A DNA stretch of 64,000 nt from Alkalimonas delamerensis (GCF_030717955.1 NZ_JAUZVY010000002.1:310001-374000), one strand, 5' to 3'. Numbered from the stretch's first letter, positions 1 to 9,956 are shown. Made by a program: numbers and translations. The notes: generated by a model from the sequence alone, not told the origin.

Positions 1-2466
1 GAGCTTCAGATTCGGCGGCTTGATTCCAAAGTGGTAGAGCTCTGTTTGCAAGGGCAGCAGTTGGAGCTGCTGTCGGTACAGTACAAAGGGCATCTGCTGA
101 GCGCAGACGATTACCAACTGGACGATAAAAGTCTGCGCTTAACCGTCCAGGATGACCGTTTTAGTCTGGTGATTAAAACCCGGCTTCAACCGCAAGCCAA
201 TACGGCATTGGAAGGGCTTTATTACGCCAACAATACCTTTTGCACTCAGTGTGAAGCTGAAGGTTTCCAGCGCATTACTTACTACCTGGATCGGCCGGAT
301 GTGCTGTCTTTGTTCAGCAGCAGTTTGATTGCGGATCCTCAGCAGTACCCGTTCTTGCTGTCCAATGGCAATAAAGTTGAACAGCGCGAACTGACCGATG
401 GCCGTCGTCTGGTGCGCTGGCAAGACCCATTCCCAAAACCCTGCTACTTGTTTGCTCTGGTTGCCGGCGACTTCGATACCCTGAGCAGTGAGTACCAAAC
501 AGCCTCGGGCCGAACTGTACAGCTGGAGTTTTATGTCGAAAAAGGCCAGGGCAGCAAAGCCAGTTTTGCACTGGAATCATTAAAGCGAGCGATGCGCTGG
601 GATGAAGAGCGATTCGGGCTGGAGTATGATCTGGAGCGCTACATGGTGGTAGCGGTGGATTTCTTCAACATGGGGGCCATGGAAAATAAAGGCTTAAATG
701 TCTTCAACAGCAAGTATGTGTTGGTGAGTGAAGCCAGTGCCACCGATAAAGACTTTTTTAATGTCGAATCCATTATTGGCCACGAATACTTTCACAATTG
801 GACTGGCAATCGAGTCACTTGCCGGGATTGGTTTCAGCTCAGCTTAAAAGAAGGTTTGACGGTATTTCGTGATCAGGAGTTTAGCCGCGATATGGGTTCG
901 GCCACTGTCAATCGGATTGATGCGGTTCAGGTGATTCGTACGGCCCAGTTTGCCGAGGATGCCAGCCCGATGGCGCATCCTATCCGGCCTGAGCAGGTGA
1001 TGGAAATGAATAACTTTTACACCGTCACTGTCTACGACAAAGGCGCTGAAGTCATTCGTATGCTGCACACCTTGCTGGGGGAGGCCGGCTTTCAGGCAGG
1101 GATGCGGTTGTATTTTCAGCGGCACGATGGTCAGGCGGTCACCTGCGACGACTTTGTTCAGGCCATGCAGGATGCCAATCAACAGGATTTAACCGCCTTC
1201 CGCCGCTGGTATCAGCAGTCCGGGACCCCGGTACTGAGCGTGAAGCGCAGCTACGATGCTGACAGGCGTCAGCTCACCTTGACGTTGCAGCAAAAGACGC
1301 CTCCGACAGCGGATCAGGCACAAAAGCAGCCGTTGGTATTGCCAATTCGTTACCAATTGCTGGGTAGCAAGCGTTCTTCATCGGAGTTGTTCGTGATGAC
1401 CAGCGCCCAAGCCAGTCTGACTTTTGACAATGTTGAGGCGACTGCCTTGCCGGTGGTGCTGGAGGACTTCTCAGCCCCGGTGCGATTGCAGCATGACTAC
1501 AGCGATGCTGAGTTGTTACGCATTGCAACTGAGGCCAGCAATGGTTTTGCTCGTTGGGATGCATTGCAGTCCTGCTGGTTGGGTTGGTTGCAGCAGGCTG
1601 TGGCGAAAGGGGAGTCTTATGAGCTGCCGGAAGGGTTGTTTGATTTTTATCAGCAATTGTTGCATCAGCCATTAACGGACCTGGCTTTAACGGCTGAGCT
1701 GTTAAAAGTTCCCGACTATGCGGTTTTTGCGGAAAACTTTTCTCCGATACCGGTGGACGCTATCTTGGATGCCATCACCGATTTTAGGCGTCAGCTCAGT
1801 CAGCGACTGGCCGGTGCCTGGTTGCACTGTTATCAGCAGCAGCGGCAGACAACTCCGGATTACCATGAAACCAATGTTGGTCAGCGTGCCTTGAAGAATC
1901 GATGCCTTGAGTTCCTGGCGCTGCTGCCTGAATGCAATAAGACAGTGCTTGAACAGCAGTACCGCAATGCCAACACCATGACCGACCAATTGGCGGCTTT
2001 AAAAGCTGCTCAGCAAGGAGGGTATCCCGGCTTTCACACCTTGATGGAAGACTTCGGCAAGGCCTGGCAGCATGATGTGTTGGTACTGGATAAATGGTTT
2101 GGTTTGCATGCATCCAACCCCGATCCAGCTGTGTTTGCTCAGATTGAAGCGTTATGTCAGCACGATAAGTTCAGCTGGCAAAATCCCAACCGGGTTCGGG
2201 CGGTATTTCATGCCTTCACCATGCTGAATCCAGGTCAGTTTCACCGCTTGGATGGGCGCGGCTATGCCTTGCTAACCGACACGGTGATTCAGCTGGATGG
2301 CATCAATCCACAGGTGGCTGCGCGCCTGGTCACACCCTTGTTGTCCTGGAAGCGCTTTGACACCGAGCGTCAGTCGTTATTAAGGGCGGCACTGGAACGC
2401 TTGGCCGACAGAGCGGGCATTAGTGATGATGTCTTTGAAAAAGTCAGTAAAGCGCTGGCTTCCTGA
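1..2466 (+). CDS. pepN: Aminopeptidase N, 5' end missing
   Basis: M1-family zinc aminopeptidase that removes N-terminal residues from peptides in the cytoplasm. The reading frame is open from base 1, so the start lies upstream; about 60 residues are missing compared with the roughly 870-residue E. coli enzyme. The GAMEN substrate-binding motif is encoded at 673-687 and the zinc motif HEYFH at 781-795, followed by the downstream glutamate in the LKEGLTVF segment. The C-terminal helical domain is present and ends in EKVSKALAS, close to the E. coli C-terminus. A small DUF2835 gene follows after 12 nt, probably in the same transcript. Family assignment is secure; only the left truncation, caused by the window edge, is unusual. 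Confidence 0.97.
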   Translation, partial: ELQIRRLDSKVVELCLQGQQLELLSVQYKGHLLSADDYQLDDKSLRLTVQDDRFSLVIKTRLQPQANTALEGLYYANNTFCTQCEAEGFQRITYYLDRPDVLSLFSSSLIADPQQYPFLLSNGNKVEQRELTDGRRLVRWQDPFPKPCYLFALVAGDFDTLSSEYQTASGRTVQLEFYVEKGQGSKASFALESLKRAMRWDEERFGLEYDLERYMVVAVDFFNMGAMENKGLNVFNSKYVLVSEASATDKDFFNVESIIGHEYFHNWTGNRVTCRDWFQLSLKEGLTVFRDQEFSRDMGSATVNRIDAVQVIRTAQFAEDASPMAHPIRPEQVMEMNNFYTVTVYDKGAEVIRMLHTLLGEAGFQAGMRLYFQRHDGQAVTCDDFVQAMQDANQQDLTAFRRWYQQSGTPVLSVKRSYDADRRQLTLTLQQKTPPTADQAQKQPLVLPIRYQLLGSKRSSSELFVMTSAQASLTFDNVEATALPVVLEDFSAPVRLQHDYSDAELLRIATEASNGFARWDALQSCWLGWLQQAVAKGESYELPEGLFDFYQQLLHQPLTDLALTAELLKVPDYAVFAENFSPIPVDAILDAITDFRRQLSQRLAGAWLHCYQQQRQTTPDYHETNVGQRALKNRCLEFLALLPECNKTVLEQQYRNANTMTDQLAALKAAQQGGYPGFHTLMEDFGKAWQHDVLVLDKWFGLHASNPDPAVFAQIEALCQHDKFSWQNPNRVRAVFHAFTMLNPGQFHRLDGRGYALLTDTVIQLDGINPQVAARLVTPLLSWKRFDTERQSLLRAALERLADRAGISDDVFEKVSKALAS

Positions 2467-2478
2467 TGGTTCCTGCAG

Positions 2479-2700
2479 ATGAAACTGTATCGCTTTAGCT
2501 TGCATCTTTCTGCCGATGAGTGCCTGAGCTACTATCAAGGCCACTACCGTAACCTGATCGTCACGGCGCACAGTGGCGAGCGGATCCAGATAGCGGCCAG
2601 GCATTTTCATCGCTTTATTCAAAAAGATGGCATCCACGGCGTCTTTACCTTGTCACTGGATGCAGATGGCAAGCTGATCCAATTAATTAAAAATAGTTAG
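2479..2700 (+). CDS. DUF2835 family small protein
   Basis: A 73-residue protein that matches my memory of the DUF2835 family, small uncharacterised proteins found in Pseudomonas, Shewanella and relatives. It has no signal peptide or membrane segment and is rich in basic and aromatic residues (YYQGHYRNLIV, IQIAARHFHRFI), so it is probably cytoplasmic. The ATG at 2479 sits 12 nt after the pepN stop, consistent with co-transcription. No function is known to me. The lack of an obvious terminator after it leaves open where the transcript ends. Confidence 0.8.
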   Translation: MKLYRFSLHLSADECLSYYQGHYRNLIVTAHSGERIQIAARHFHRFIQKDGIHGVFTLSLDADGKLIQLIKNS

Positions 2701-3014
2701 AGCTTTTGCTTTAAACGGTAGCTTAAAACGCCTGTCTGTCTGACTGTGTCATTTCAACTGAATTATCATTATCTTAGTTCAGCAATTTGGGTTTTTTCAA
2801 AAGCTGATTAAACTAAGAGGGTAGGCTTTGGTTGGTAAATTCGTTTATCTGGTAAAAAACAAATACAAATCAACAGATTTAGCCGGCAAGAGGCCTTGCG
2901 AAGCTACCAAAATGATGTAATTATTTTATTCATGTGCGCTGAGCTCCGATGAGTGCCCAGTGTGTCGCAACAAAAATAACAATGACCTGCAGGGACAGGG
3001 GGGGAGAAACAGAA
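2701..3014. other. AT-rich intergenic region before the DUF1302 cluster
   Basis: About 310 nt without a convincing gene. It is clearly more AT-rich than its neighbours and should hold the promoter of the DUF1302-DUF1329 cluster. I see no clean terminator hairpin for the preceding gene and no operator I recognise. An in-frame upstream ATG at 2949 exists, but the protein it would add does not look like part of the DUF1302 product. Confidence 0.5.
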
Positions 3015-5087
3015 ATGAACAGAAGGCCAATTCTTTTCCATAAAAAGCCTTTGGCGCTGGGTGTGGCAGCTGCGTTGCTGGCGGTGTCGGCCGGCTCCCA
3101 GGCGGCAAGCTGGCGACTGGGGGATGTCGAGATTCAATTTGATTCGACATTTTCATACGGTGCCAGCTGGCGAACCTCAGAACGCGATTGGGACTCCATC
3201 AGCAAAGTCAATCATCCACGCTTTGACTGGGATGGTTACAATGCCGCCACCAATGTTATTTACACACCGCAGGATATCTGGGCCCAACCTGGTGCCTACT
3301 CCAGCAATGGGGATGCCGGTAATCTAAACTTTGATCGTGGTGATATGTTCAGCAACATGATCAAAGGCACCCATGATCTCTCCATCCGTAAAGACAATAT
3401 CGGCTTCTTTGGCCGCTTTATGTACTTTTACGACTTTGCGCAGCGTGGCAGCAATTATGCGTACACCAATCCGCTATCGGGCCAGCAGGTCAATCCTTGT
3501 GACGATAAAAGAGCGCGTGAGCTCAGCTGCCGTGATTTGCGGTTACTTGATGCCTACATCTACGGCAACTTTGCGCTGAACGATGGCATGAACCCGTTGA
3601 CGGTTCGTCTGGGCCAGCAAGTGCTAAGTTGGGGTGAGAGCACCTTTATTCCGCATGGCATCAACATCACACCGGTTGATGTGGGTATTTTGCGGGCTCC
3701 TGGAGCGGATCTGCGTGAAGCCTTTATTCCTGTCGGCATGTTGACCATGGCGTTGGGTGTGACCGACAACTTCTCTATGGAAATGTTCTACCAGTACGAT
3801 TGGGAAAACAGCTATTTGCCAGCTCCAGGTACCTATTTCTCTACCAATGACTTTGCCGGTGCCGGTGGCCACAATCAAAATATTCAGCTTGGCTTTGCGG
3901 GCAACCCGGACATTGACTTATTCCACGTGCTGCAAGGCTTGAATCAGCTTGGTACCATGGTCGCTTCCGGCGCTGTTGATCCAGCTACCGCCGCGCAAAT
4001 GTATCTGGCGTACCCAACCAAAGTAGCACTGCGCCCTCATGGTTCAAACGGTGAGATCAAGCCAAAAAATGGTGGCCAGTATGGTGTCAAATTCGAGTAT
4101 TTCTCACCAGAACTCAATGATACCGAGTTTGCGCTCTACTACATGAACTACCACAGCCGGGTGCCGCTGATTTCAGGTCGCGCTTCTGACTTTGGTCAAA
4201 CAGCATTGATGCAGGATGTGACTTTCCTGGCAGCCAATGCCGGTCAGATTGATAAAGACTCCATTTTACAGTTGCAAGGCTTTGCCCATGGCCTGTTGGA
4301 GTATCCTGAAGACATCAAGCTGTACGGCTTTAGTTTTAACACCACGGTAGGCACCACCTCAGTCGCCGGTGAAATTGCCCACCGTCGTGGCGAACCTCTG
4401 CAAATCGATGATGTCGAAATTCTGTATGCCGGGATGCCCGAGCAGTTGGCCAATGCTGGTTTGCGTCCAGAGTTGGCGGGTATTTCGCAAATTGGTCGCT
4501 TTATCGGAGAAAAGGTCGGTTCAGGTAACCGGGCTCAGGGCTACATTGAGCGTGATACCACTCAGGCACAAATGACCTTTACCCATCTGTTTGGTCCGGT
4601 GCTTGGCACCGACAACCTGACGGTGTTGGCCGAGGTGGGGGGCATTAAAATTCACAGCATGCCAGCGCATGAGGTACTGCGGTTGAATGGCCCCAATACC
4701 GACCGCAGTGGCGCACCTTTGGTGGGTGACTTCGGCCCATCTGAAGGCTTGCACACGGCGCTGTCTGATGGTCCAGAGCCGAACCCGTTCCCGACAGCGT
4801 CGGCTTGGGGTTACCGGATTTTTGCTCAGGCTCAGTACAACAACGTGCTGGCTGGCGGCAACCTGACGCATCGGGTGAATTTTGCGCATGATGTCAATGG
4901 CATCACGCCGGATCCGTTGTTTATGTTTGTGCAAGGTCGTAAGTCTTTGGGTTACACCATCGGCTTCGATTACCTGAGCCGTTGGTCGGCAGAGCTGTCG
5001 TACAACTGGTTCTGGGGCGGTGTTGGTACTACCAACAACCTGGCCGATCGTGACTTTGTATCTTTTAACATCAAGTATTCCATTTAA
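3015..5087 (+). CDS. DUF1302 family outer-membrane protein
   Basis: A 690-residue exported protein of the DUF1302 family, thought to form outer-membrane beta-barrels. I chose ATG 3015 rather than the in-frame ATG 2949 because it has a good ribosome site (GGGGGAGAAACAGAA) and gives a normal signal peptide: basic start, hydrophobic core LGVAAALLAVSAG, cleavage after SQA-A. The mature protein is rich in aromatic, Asn and Gly residues, has alternating amphipathic segments, and ends in a strand-like SFNIKYSI, as barrels do. A DUF1329 gene follows after 19 nt, then a YCF48-like gene and an RND/MMPL transporter. The same four families recur together in other gammaproteobacteria as I recall. The cargo is unknown; a hydrophobic or lipid-like molecule is an inference. 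Confidence 0.85.
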   Translation: MNRRPILFHKKPLALGVAAALLAVSAGSQAASWRLGDVEIQFDSTFSYGASWRTSERDWDSISKVNHPRFDWDGYNAATNVIYTPQDIWAQPGAYSSNGDAGNLNFDRGDMFSNMIKGTHDLSIRKDNIGFFGRFMYFYDFAQRGSNYAYTNPLSGQQVNPCDDKRARELSCRDLRLLDAYIYGNFALNDGMNPLTVRLGQQVLSWGESTFIPHGINITPVDVGILRAPGADLREAFIPVGMLTMALGVTDNFSMEMFYQYDWENSYLPAPGTYFSTNDFAGAGGHNQNIQLGFAGNPDIDLFHVLQGLNQLGTMVASGAVDPATAAQMYLAYPTKVALRPHGSNGEIKPKNGGQYGVKFEYFSPELNDTEFALYYMNYHSRVPLISGRASDFGQTALMQDVTFLAANAGQIDKDSILQLQGFAHGLLEYPEDIKLYGFSFNTTVGTTSVAGEIAHRRGEPLQIDDVEILYAGMPEQLANAGLRPELAGISQIGRFIGEKVGSGNRAQGYIERDTTQAQMTFTHLFGPVLGTDNLTVLAEVGGIKIHSMPAHEVLRLNGPNTDRSGAPLVGDFGPSEGLHTALSDGPEPNPFPTASAWGYRIFAQAQYNNVLAGGNLTHRVNFAHDVNGITPDPLFMFVQGRKSLGYTIGFDYLSRWSAELSYNWFWGGVGTTNNLADRDFVSFNIKYSI

Positions 5088-5106
5088 GTAAGGGACGAGA
5101 ACCATT

Positions 5107-6468
5107 ATGAAAAAACTCACCCTCCTGGCTAGTGCGGTAGCCATGGTTATTAGCTGCAGTGCACTGGCAAAGATCACGCCGGAGCAAGCTGCTCGTCTTG
5201 GACAGGATTTAACGCCGATTGGGGCAGAACGAGCCGGCAATGCTGAAGGAACCATTCCTGAGTGGACCGGTGGCATTTTGACACCGCCGGCTGGCTTTCA
5301 ACCAGGCGATCATCATCCGGATCCTTTTGCCGATGACAACGTCTTGTTTGTGATTGACAGCAGCAATGTCAATCAGCACCGTGACAAATTGAGCCCAGGA
5401 CAAATTGCGTTGTTTGAGCTGTATCCGGACACCTTTAAAATGCCGGTGTATCCGACACGTCGCTCAGCTTCGTTCCCGCAGTATTTTTACGATGCGACCA
5501 AAGAAATTGCCACCAAAGCAGAGCTGATTGAAGGTGGTAACGGCTTGGCCAATGCGGCCATTGGTATTCCTTTCCCAATCCCAAGCAACGGTCTGGAAGC
5601 CATTTGGAATCATATTGTGCGTTACCGCGGCGTATCAGCAACCCGAAACGGTGGTCAGGCAGCTCCGACCGCCAGCGGTGCTTACACTTTTATCGGTTTC
5701 GACGAACAGATCATGTTTAAGTACTCCCATCCGGATGCAACCCCTGAAAACCTGATGGCGGAGAACATTCTGTTTAAGTTCAAGCAAAGCGTGACCTCAC
5801 CAGCCCGTCTGGCCGGTACTGCCTTGCTGGTACACGAAACCATGGATCAGGTTGCTACACCACGTCAGGCCTGGACTTACAACACTGGGCAGCGTCGTGT
5901 GCGTCGTGCTCCTAATGTCGCCTACGATGCACCAGGCACAGCGTCGGATGGCCTGCGGACCACCGATGACTTCGATATGTTCAACGGCTCGCCGGATCGC
6001 TACAACTGGGAGCTGAAGGGCAAAAAAGAGATGTACATCCCGTACAACAGCTACAAGCTGCACAGTAACGAGCTGAGGTACAGCGACATTCTGATGCCAG
6101 GTCACATCAATCCAGAGCACACCCGTTACGAGCTGCACCGGGTCTGGGTAGTCGAAGCGACTTTGAAAGATGGCATGCGTCATGTGTATGGCAAGCGGGT
6201 GTTCTACATCGATGAAGACAGCTGGCAAATCCACGTCGCCGACTTGTACGACAACCGTGGCGATCTGTATCGGGTGGCGATGGCGCATGGCCTGAACTAC
6301 TACGAAGTCCCAACGCACTGGAGTACACTGGAAGTTTTCCATGATCTGAATTCGCGTCGTTACATTGCGCTGGGTCTGGACAACGAGCACCCAATGTACG
6401 ATTTCTCTGTCACCTTAAGTGACAGTGATTTCACACCAGCTGCTTTGCGTCGTGAAGGCGTGCGTTAA
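5107..6468 (+). CDS. DUF1329 family periplasmic protein
   Basis: A 453-residue secreted protein of the DUF1329 family, whose fold is thought to resemble the lipoprotein-carrier LolA/LolB type. The signal peptide is clear: KK start, hydrophobic stretch LLASAVAMVIS, cleavage near ALA-K. The mature N-terminus (ITPEQAARLGQDLTPIGAE, then GTIPEWTGGI) is the conserved family signature. It follows the DUF1302 gene by 19 nt and is almost certainly its partner. A periplasmic role in moving a hydrophobic molecule between membranes is a reasonable inference, not demonstrated. A perfect 12-bp hairpin right after the stop partly separates it from the next two genes. Confidence 0.88.
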   Translation: MKKLTLLASAVAMVISCSALAKITPEQAARLGQDLTPIGAERAGNAEGTIPEWTGGILTPPAGFQPGDHHPDPFADDNVLFVIDSSNVNQHRDKLSPGQIALFELYPDTFKMPVYPTRRSASFPQYFYDATKEIATKAELIEGGNGLANAAIGIPFPIPSNGLEAIWNHIVRYRGVSATRNGGQAAPTASGAYTFIGFDEQIMFKYSHPDATPENLMAENILFKFKQSVTSPARLAGTALLVHETMDQVATPRQAWTYNTGQRRVRRAPNVAYDAPGTASDGLRTTDDFDMFNGSPDRYNWELKGKKEMYIPYNSYKLHSNELRYSDILMPGHINPEHTRYELHRVWVVEATLKDGMRHVYGKRVFYIDEDSWQIHVADLYDNRGDLYRVAMAHGLNYYEVPTHWSTLEVFHDLNSRRYIALGLDNEHPMYDFSVTLSDSDFTPAALRREGVR

Positions 6469-6487
6469 TTCACCCCAACACGCTTTG

Positions 6488-6514
6488 AAAACGGCTGAGT
6501 TTCTCAGCCGTTTT
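6488..6514 (+). terminator. Hairpin between the DUF1329 and YCF48-like genes
   Basis: A perfect 12-bp inverted repeat (6488-6499 with 6503-6514, loop TTT) that ends in TTTT. It looks like a short rho-independent terminator or attenuator. It lies inside an otherwise compact four-gene cluster, so it may lower expression of the downstream YCF48-like and RND genes relative to the two upstream genes. Confidence 0.65.
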
Positions 6515-6539
6515 GCAATCTAACCCGAGAATAAGTCCG

Positions 6540-7574
6540 ATGAAATTTGCCTGCAGTATTTCCATTGCCCTGGGCGCTTTGTTGTTCATCAGCGCTCCGG
6601 CAATGGGCACCAGCTCAGAGGTGTCACCAAAAAGCGCCGTGATGGCGCCTCTGGCGGCACAGTCCCTGCTTACCGACATCCAGCGCTTGCCTTCCAATCG
6701 CCTGGTGGCTGTTGGTGAGCGTGGCCATATTCTGTTCAGCGACGATGGGCAGCACTGGCAGCAAGCCGAGGTACCGGTGCGCGCCAGCTTAAATGCACTG
6801 TATTTTGTGGATGAACTGCATGGCTGGGCGGTGGGGCATGATGCCACCATTTTGTACAGCTCAGATGGGGGTGAGCATTGGCAGCTGCAGCAATTTTTGC
6901 CTGAGCTCGACAAGCCGTTGCTGGATGTGCTGTTCGAAAACAGGCTGCATGGCATTGCCGTTGGCGCCTATGGTTTGATGTATCGAACCGAGGATGGTGG
7001 TCAGAGCTGGCAGGTAGAGTTTCATTTGGAGTTGCTCGATGAAGAGGAGCAAGACTATCTGCTTGAATTGAAGGACGACGACCCTGAGCTCTATGCCATC
7101 GAGCTGACAGCCATTCTGCCGCATTTTAACCGGCTGTATCAGGCCGACGGTCAGCTGCTGATGGTGGGTGAAGCCGGCTTTATGGGCATCAGTGACGACT
7201 TTGGGCGCCATTGGGAGTTGTTGGAGCCTTTTTACCACGGGTCCTTGTTTGATGTGGCGGTAACGACTGAGGGGCATTGGTTGGCGGTTGGGTTACGCGG
7301 TCATGTGTTTTTATCCGATGATGAAGGCGACAGCTGGCAGGCGATGGTGCTGGACTCTCAGGCAACCATTAACAGCGTCATTGTGCAGCCAGAAGCCATT
7401 TACCTGACCGGCAATGCCGGTTTATGGGCGGTGAGCACCGATCAGGGGCAAACCTTTCGCTTTAGCACCGAAGTGGAGGGGCGGGCCATCGTCAATGCCG
7501 TGCCTTTTCAGCAGCAGATGATCCTGGCAACCGAGCTTGGGATCCGACAGTTACCGCAACAGAAGTCAGACTAA
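6540..7574 (+). CDS. YCF48-like (BNR-repeat) beta-propeller protein
   Basis: An exported 344-residue protein with repeated Asp-box motifs of the sialidase/YCF48 propeller type: SDDGQHWQ, SDGGEHWQ, EDGGQSWQ, SDDFGRHWE, SDDEGDSWQ. In plants and cyanobacteria, YCF48 helps assemble photosystem II; bacterial relatives like this one have no proven role. I start it at ATG 6540, which gives a signal peptide (FACSISIALGALLFISAPAMG); the longer frame from 6513 would begin directly after the upstream hairpin. The stop is 3 nt before the RND transporter start, so the two are translationally close and probably work together, perhaps as a periplasmic partner of the transporter. Confidence 0.85.
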   Translation: MKFACSISIALGALLFISAPAMGTSSEVSPKSAVMAPLAAQSLLTDIQRLPSNRLVAVGERGHILFSDDGQHWQQAEVPVRASLNALYFVDELHGWAVGHDATILYSSDGGEHWQLQQFLPELDKPLLDVLFENRLHGIAVGAYGLMYRTEDGGQSWQVEFHLELLDEEEQDYLLELKDDDPELYAIELTAILPHFNRLYQADGQLLMVGEAGFMGISDDFGRHWELLEPFYHGSLFDVAVTTEGHWLAVGLRGHVFLSDDEGDSWQAMVLDSQATINSVIVQPEAIYLTGNAGLWAVSTDQGQTFRFSTEVEGRAIVNAVPFQQQMILATELGIRQLPQQKSD

Positions 7575-7577
7575 GCC

Positions 7578-9896
7578 ATGAGTTTAAATCGATTCGTAAA
7601 TAAATTTGAGTATGCCTTGTTTCGCCACCGTCTGGTGGTGTTGGCGATTTTTGCCCTGGCGACTTTCTTCCTGTTGTTTAAAGCCACCCAAATTCAGCTG
7701 GACGCCGGTTTTAGCAAAAATATCCCGCTAAAGCATGAGTACATGCAAACCTACATGCAGCATGAGCAGGATTTTGGTGGCGCCAACAACATTCTGGTGT
7801 CGATGTGCGACGCCAGTGGCGATATCTTTAATGCCAACTTCTTTGAGACCTTGCGTCAGGCGCACGATCAGTTGTACTACATTCCCGGCGTCAACCGGGT
7901 GCAGGTGCGTTCCCTGTTCAGTCCCAGTACCCGCTTTGTGGAAGTGGTTGAAGATGGCTTTGCCGGCGGCCCGGTGATCCCGGCCGACTTTGTACCGGAT
8001 CGACGCGGTCTGGCCCGGGTGCGGGAAAATGTTGAAAAAGCAGGTATTGTGGGCCGGATGGTTGCCGATGATTACAGTTGTGCCATGATCAATGCGCAAT
8101 TGCTGGAAATCGACCCTTCGACCAATGAGCGGCTGGATACCATTCAGTTTGCTGCCACCTTAGAAGACAAAATCCGTGGTCAGTTCGAAAGTGACCAAAT
8201 CAGTGTGCATATCATTGGCTTTGCCAAGATGGTGGGTGATGTTGCCGAGGGAGCCAAAGGCGTTTTGGTGTTTTTTGCCATTGCCATAGCTATTACGTCG
8301 CTGATGGTGTTCTTCTTTTCACGCTCTTTGATGTTGACGGTCTTGCCGATTGCGTGTTCCTTGATTGCTGTGGTCTGGCAGGTCGGCTTGCTCTCGGTGA
8401 TCGGCTTTGGCATCGATCCGATGTCGATTCTGGTGCCATTTCTGGTCTTTGCCATCGGGGTCAGTCATGGTGTGCAGATGATCAACTCGACCGGCAAGCG
8501 GGTGGCATCGGGGCTGGATGCCAAGACCGCCGCTCAGGCCAGCTTCCGTAAGTTGCTGGTGCCGGGTGGTGTTGCCTTACTGTCCGATACCGTTGGCTTT
8601 TTAACCTTGTTGATCATTGAAATCGGTGTCATCCGCGAGCTGGCCATTACCGCCAGTCTGGGTGTGGCAGTCATTATTCTGACCAACCTGATTTTGCTGC
8701 CGGTACTGATGTCCTATGCGCGTTTTAGCAAGGCCTATCAGCAACGGGCAGCAGCCGGTAATCCAACCGCCGACAAAATCTGGTACCGCTTATCGGCGGT
8801 AGCAACCAAGCCAGTTGCGGCTGTGGTGCTGGTGGTAACGGCGCTGTTGTTTATTGCTGCGACCATACAAAGCCAACACCTGAAGATTGGTGACTTGCAT
8901 GCCGGAGCGCCAGCCCTGCATGAGCATTCCCGCTACAATCAGGATACCTTCCTGATCACCGAGCGCTTTGCCATTTCGGTCGACTTTATCAATGTGATGG
9001 TGGAAACCGTGCCCAATGCCTGCACCCACCACGACATTATGGAGCGGATTGATCAGTTCCAGTGGCAGATGCTGAATGTCCCCGGGGTGCAGTCGGCTGT
9101 GTCGTTGGCTTCGGTAGCCAAAACCATCAATGCCGGCTTTAACGAAGGCAATGTGAAATGGCGGGTGTTGCCACGCACCACGCAAAGCCTGGTGCAGGCA
9201 TCGGCCCAGATTGAAACCGCCAGCGGTTTGCTTAACCGTGATTGTTCGGTGATGCCGGTGATCCTGTTCCTGGAAGATCACCGGGCGGAAACTCTGGCCC
9301 GGGTGGTGCAGGCTGCCAAAGATTACGGCCATGAGCTGGGGGATGAAGATACCCGCTTTATGCTGGCTTCCGGCCCGGCGGGTGTAATGGCTGCAACCAA
9401 CGAAGCGGTTTCTGAAGCCCAGCGGCCGATGATGCTCTATGTCTATGGTGCGGTCATTATTCTTTGTTTGCTCAGCTTCCGCTCAGCCCGTGCAACGGCT
9501 TCGGTGGTGATCCCGCTCTTTGTGGTCTCGACCATGGCGATGGCATTGATGACCTTGCTGCAAATTGGCCTGACGGTATCCACCTTGCCGGTGATTGCGC
9601 TGGGGGTTGGTATCGGGGTTGATTACGGCATCTACATTGTCTCCAGCATGAGTCAGATGCTAAAAGACAGAGTGCCGATGCGTGAGGCCTATTACGAAGC
9701 GTTGAAAGAGCGGGGCAGTGCCGTGCTCTTTACCGGCATTACCCTGGCGATTGGGGTCAGTACCTGGGTGTTCTCGGCGCTGAAGTTCCAGGTTGACATG
9801 GGTATTTTGCTGACCTTTATGTTCCTGGTGAACATGCTGGGCGCCATTTTGGTGCTACCCGCTTTGGCCGCTTTTTTCTGGCCAAAGAATAAATAA
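7578..9896 (+). CDS. RND superfamily / MMPL transporter
   Basis: A 772-residue inner-membrane protein with the RND layout in short form: a first membrane helix near residues 18-38, a periplasmic loop, a block of about five helices around residues 215-380, a second periplasmic loop, and a second block near 600-770. This matches the MMPL-type exporters, which move lipids or other hydrophobic molecules using the proton gradient, rather than the roughly 1,030-residue drug pumps. Acidic residues typical of proton relay are not certain from inspection. It ends the DUF1302-DUF1329-YCF48 cluster, whose members would cover outer membrane, periplasm and inner membrane. A strong terminator follows. Confidence 0.9.
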   Translation: MSLNRFVNKFEYALFRHRLVVLAIFALATFFLLFKATQIQLDAGFSKNIPLKHEYMQTYMQHEQDFGGANNILVSMCDASGDIFNANFFETLRQAHDQLYYIPGVNRVQVRSLFSPSTRFVEVVEDGFAGGPVIPADFVPDRRGLARVRENVEKAGIVGRMVADDYSCAMINAQLLEIDPSTNERLDTIQFAATLEDKIRGQFESDQISVHIIGFAKMVGDVAEGAKGVLVFFAIAIAITSLMVFFFSRSLMLTVLPIACSLIAVVWQVGLLSVIGFGIDPMSILVPFLVFAIGVSHGVQMINSTGKRVASGLDAKTAAQASFRKLLVPGGVALLSDTVGFLTLLIIEIGVIRELAITASLGVAVIILTNLILLPVLMSYARFSKAYQQRAAAGNPTADKIWYRLSAVATKPVAAVVLVVTALLFIAATIQSQHLKIGDLHAGAPALHEHSRYNQDTFLITERFAISVDFINVMVETVPNACTHHDIMERIDQFQWQMLNVPGVQSAVSLASVAKTINAGFNEGNVKWRVLPRTTQSLVQASAQIETASGLLNRDCSVMPVILFLEDHRAETLARVVQAAKDYGHELGDEDTRFMLASGPAGVMAATNEAVSEAQRPMMLYVYGAVIILCLLSFRSARATASVVIPLFVVSTMAMALMTLLQIGLTVSTLPVIALGVGIGVDYGIYIVSSMSQMLKDRVPMREAYYEALKERGSAVLFTGITLAIGVSTWVFSALKFQVDMGILLTFMFLVNMLGAILVLPALAAFFWPKNK

Positions 9897-9926
9897 TGCA
9901 AAAAAAGTTTATGCATGACTAAACAT

Positions 9927-9956
9927 GAAAATGGCCGAAAGGCCATTTTCTATTTA
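9927..9956 (+). terminator. Terminator after the RND transporter gene
   Basis: A perfect 10-bp stem (GAAAATGGCC with GGCCATTTTC) around the stable GAAA tetraloop at 9937-9940, followed by a T-rich stretch. It closes the four-gene envelope cluster. Confidence 0.85.

Noticed and set aside
4521..5276. Antisense frame of 251 residues across the DUF1302/DUF1329 junction
   Set aside because: Both plus-strand genes have signal peptides and family signatures; the antisense product has neither.
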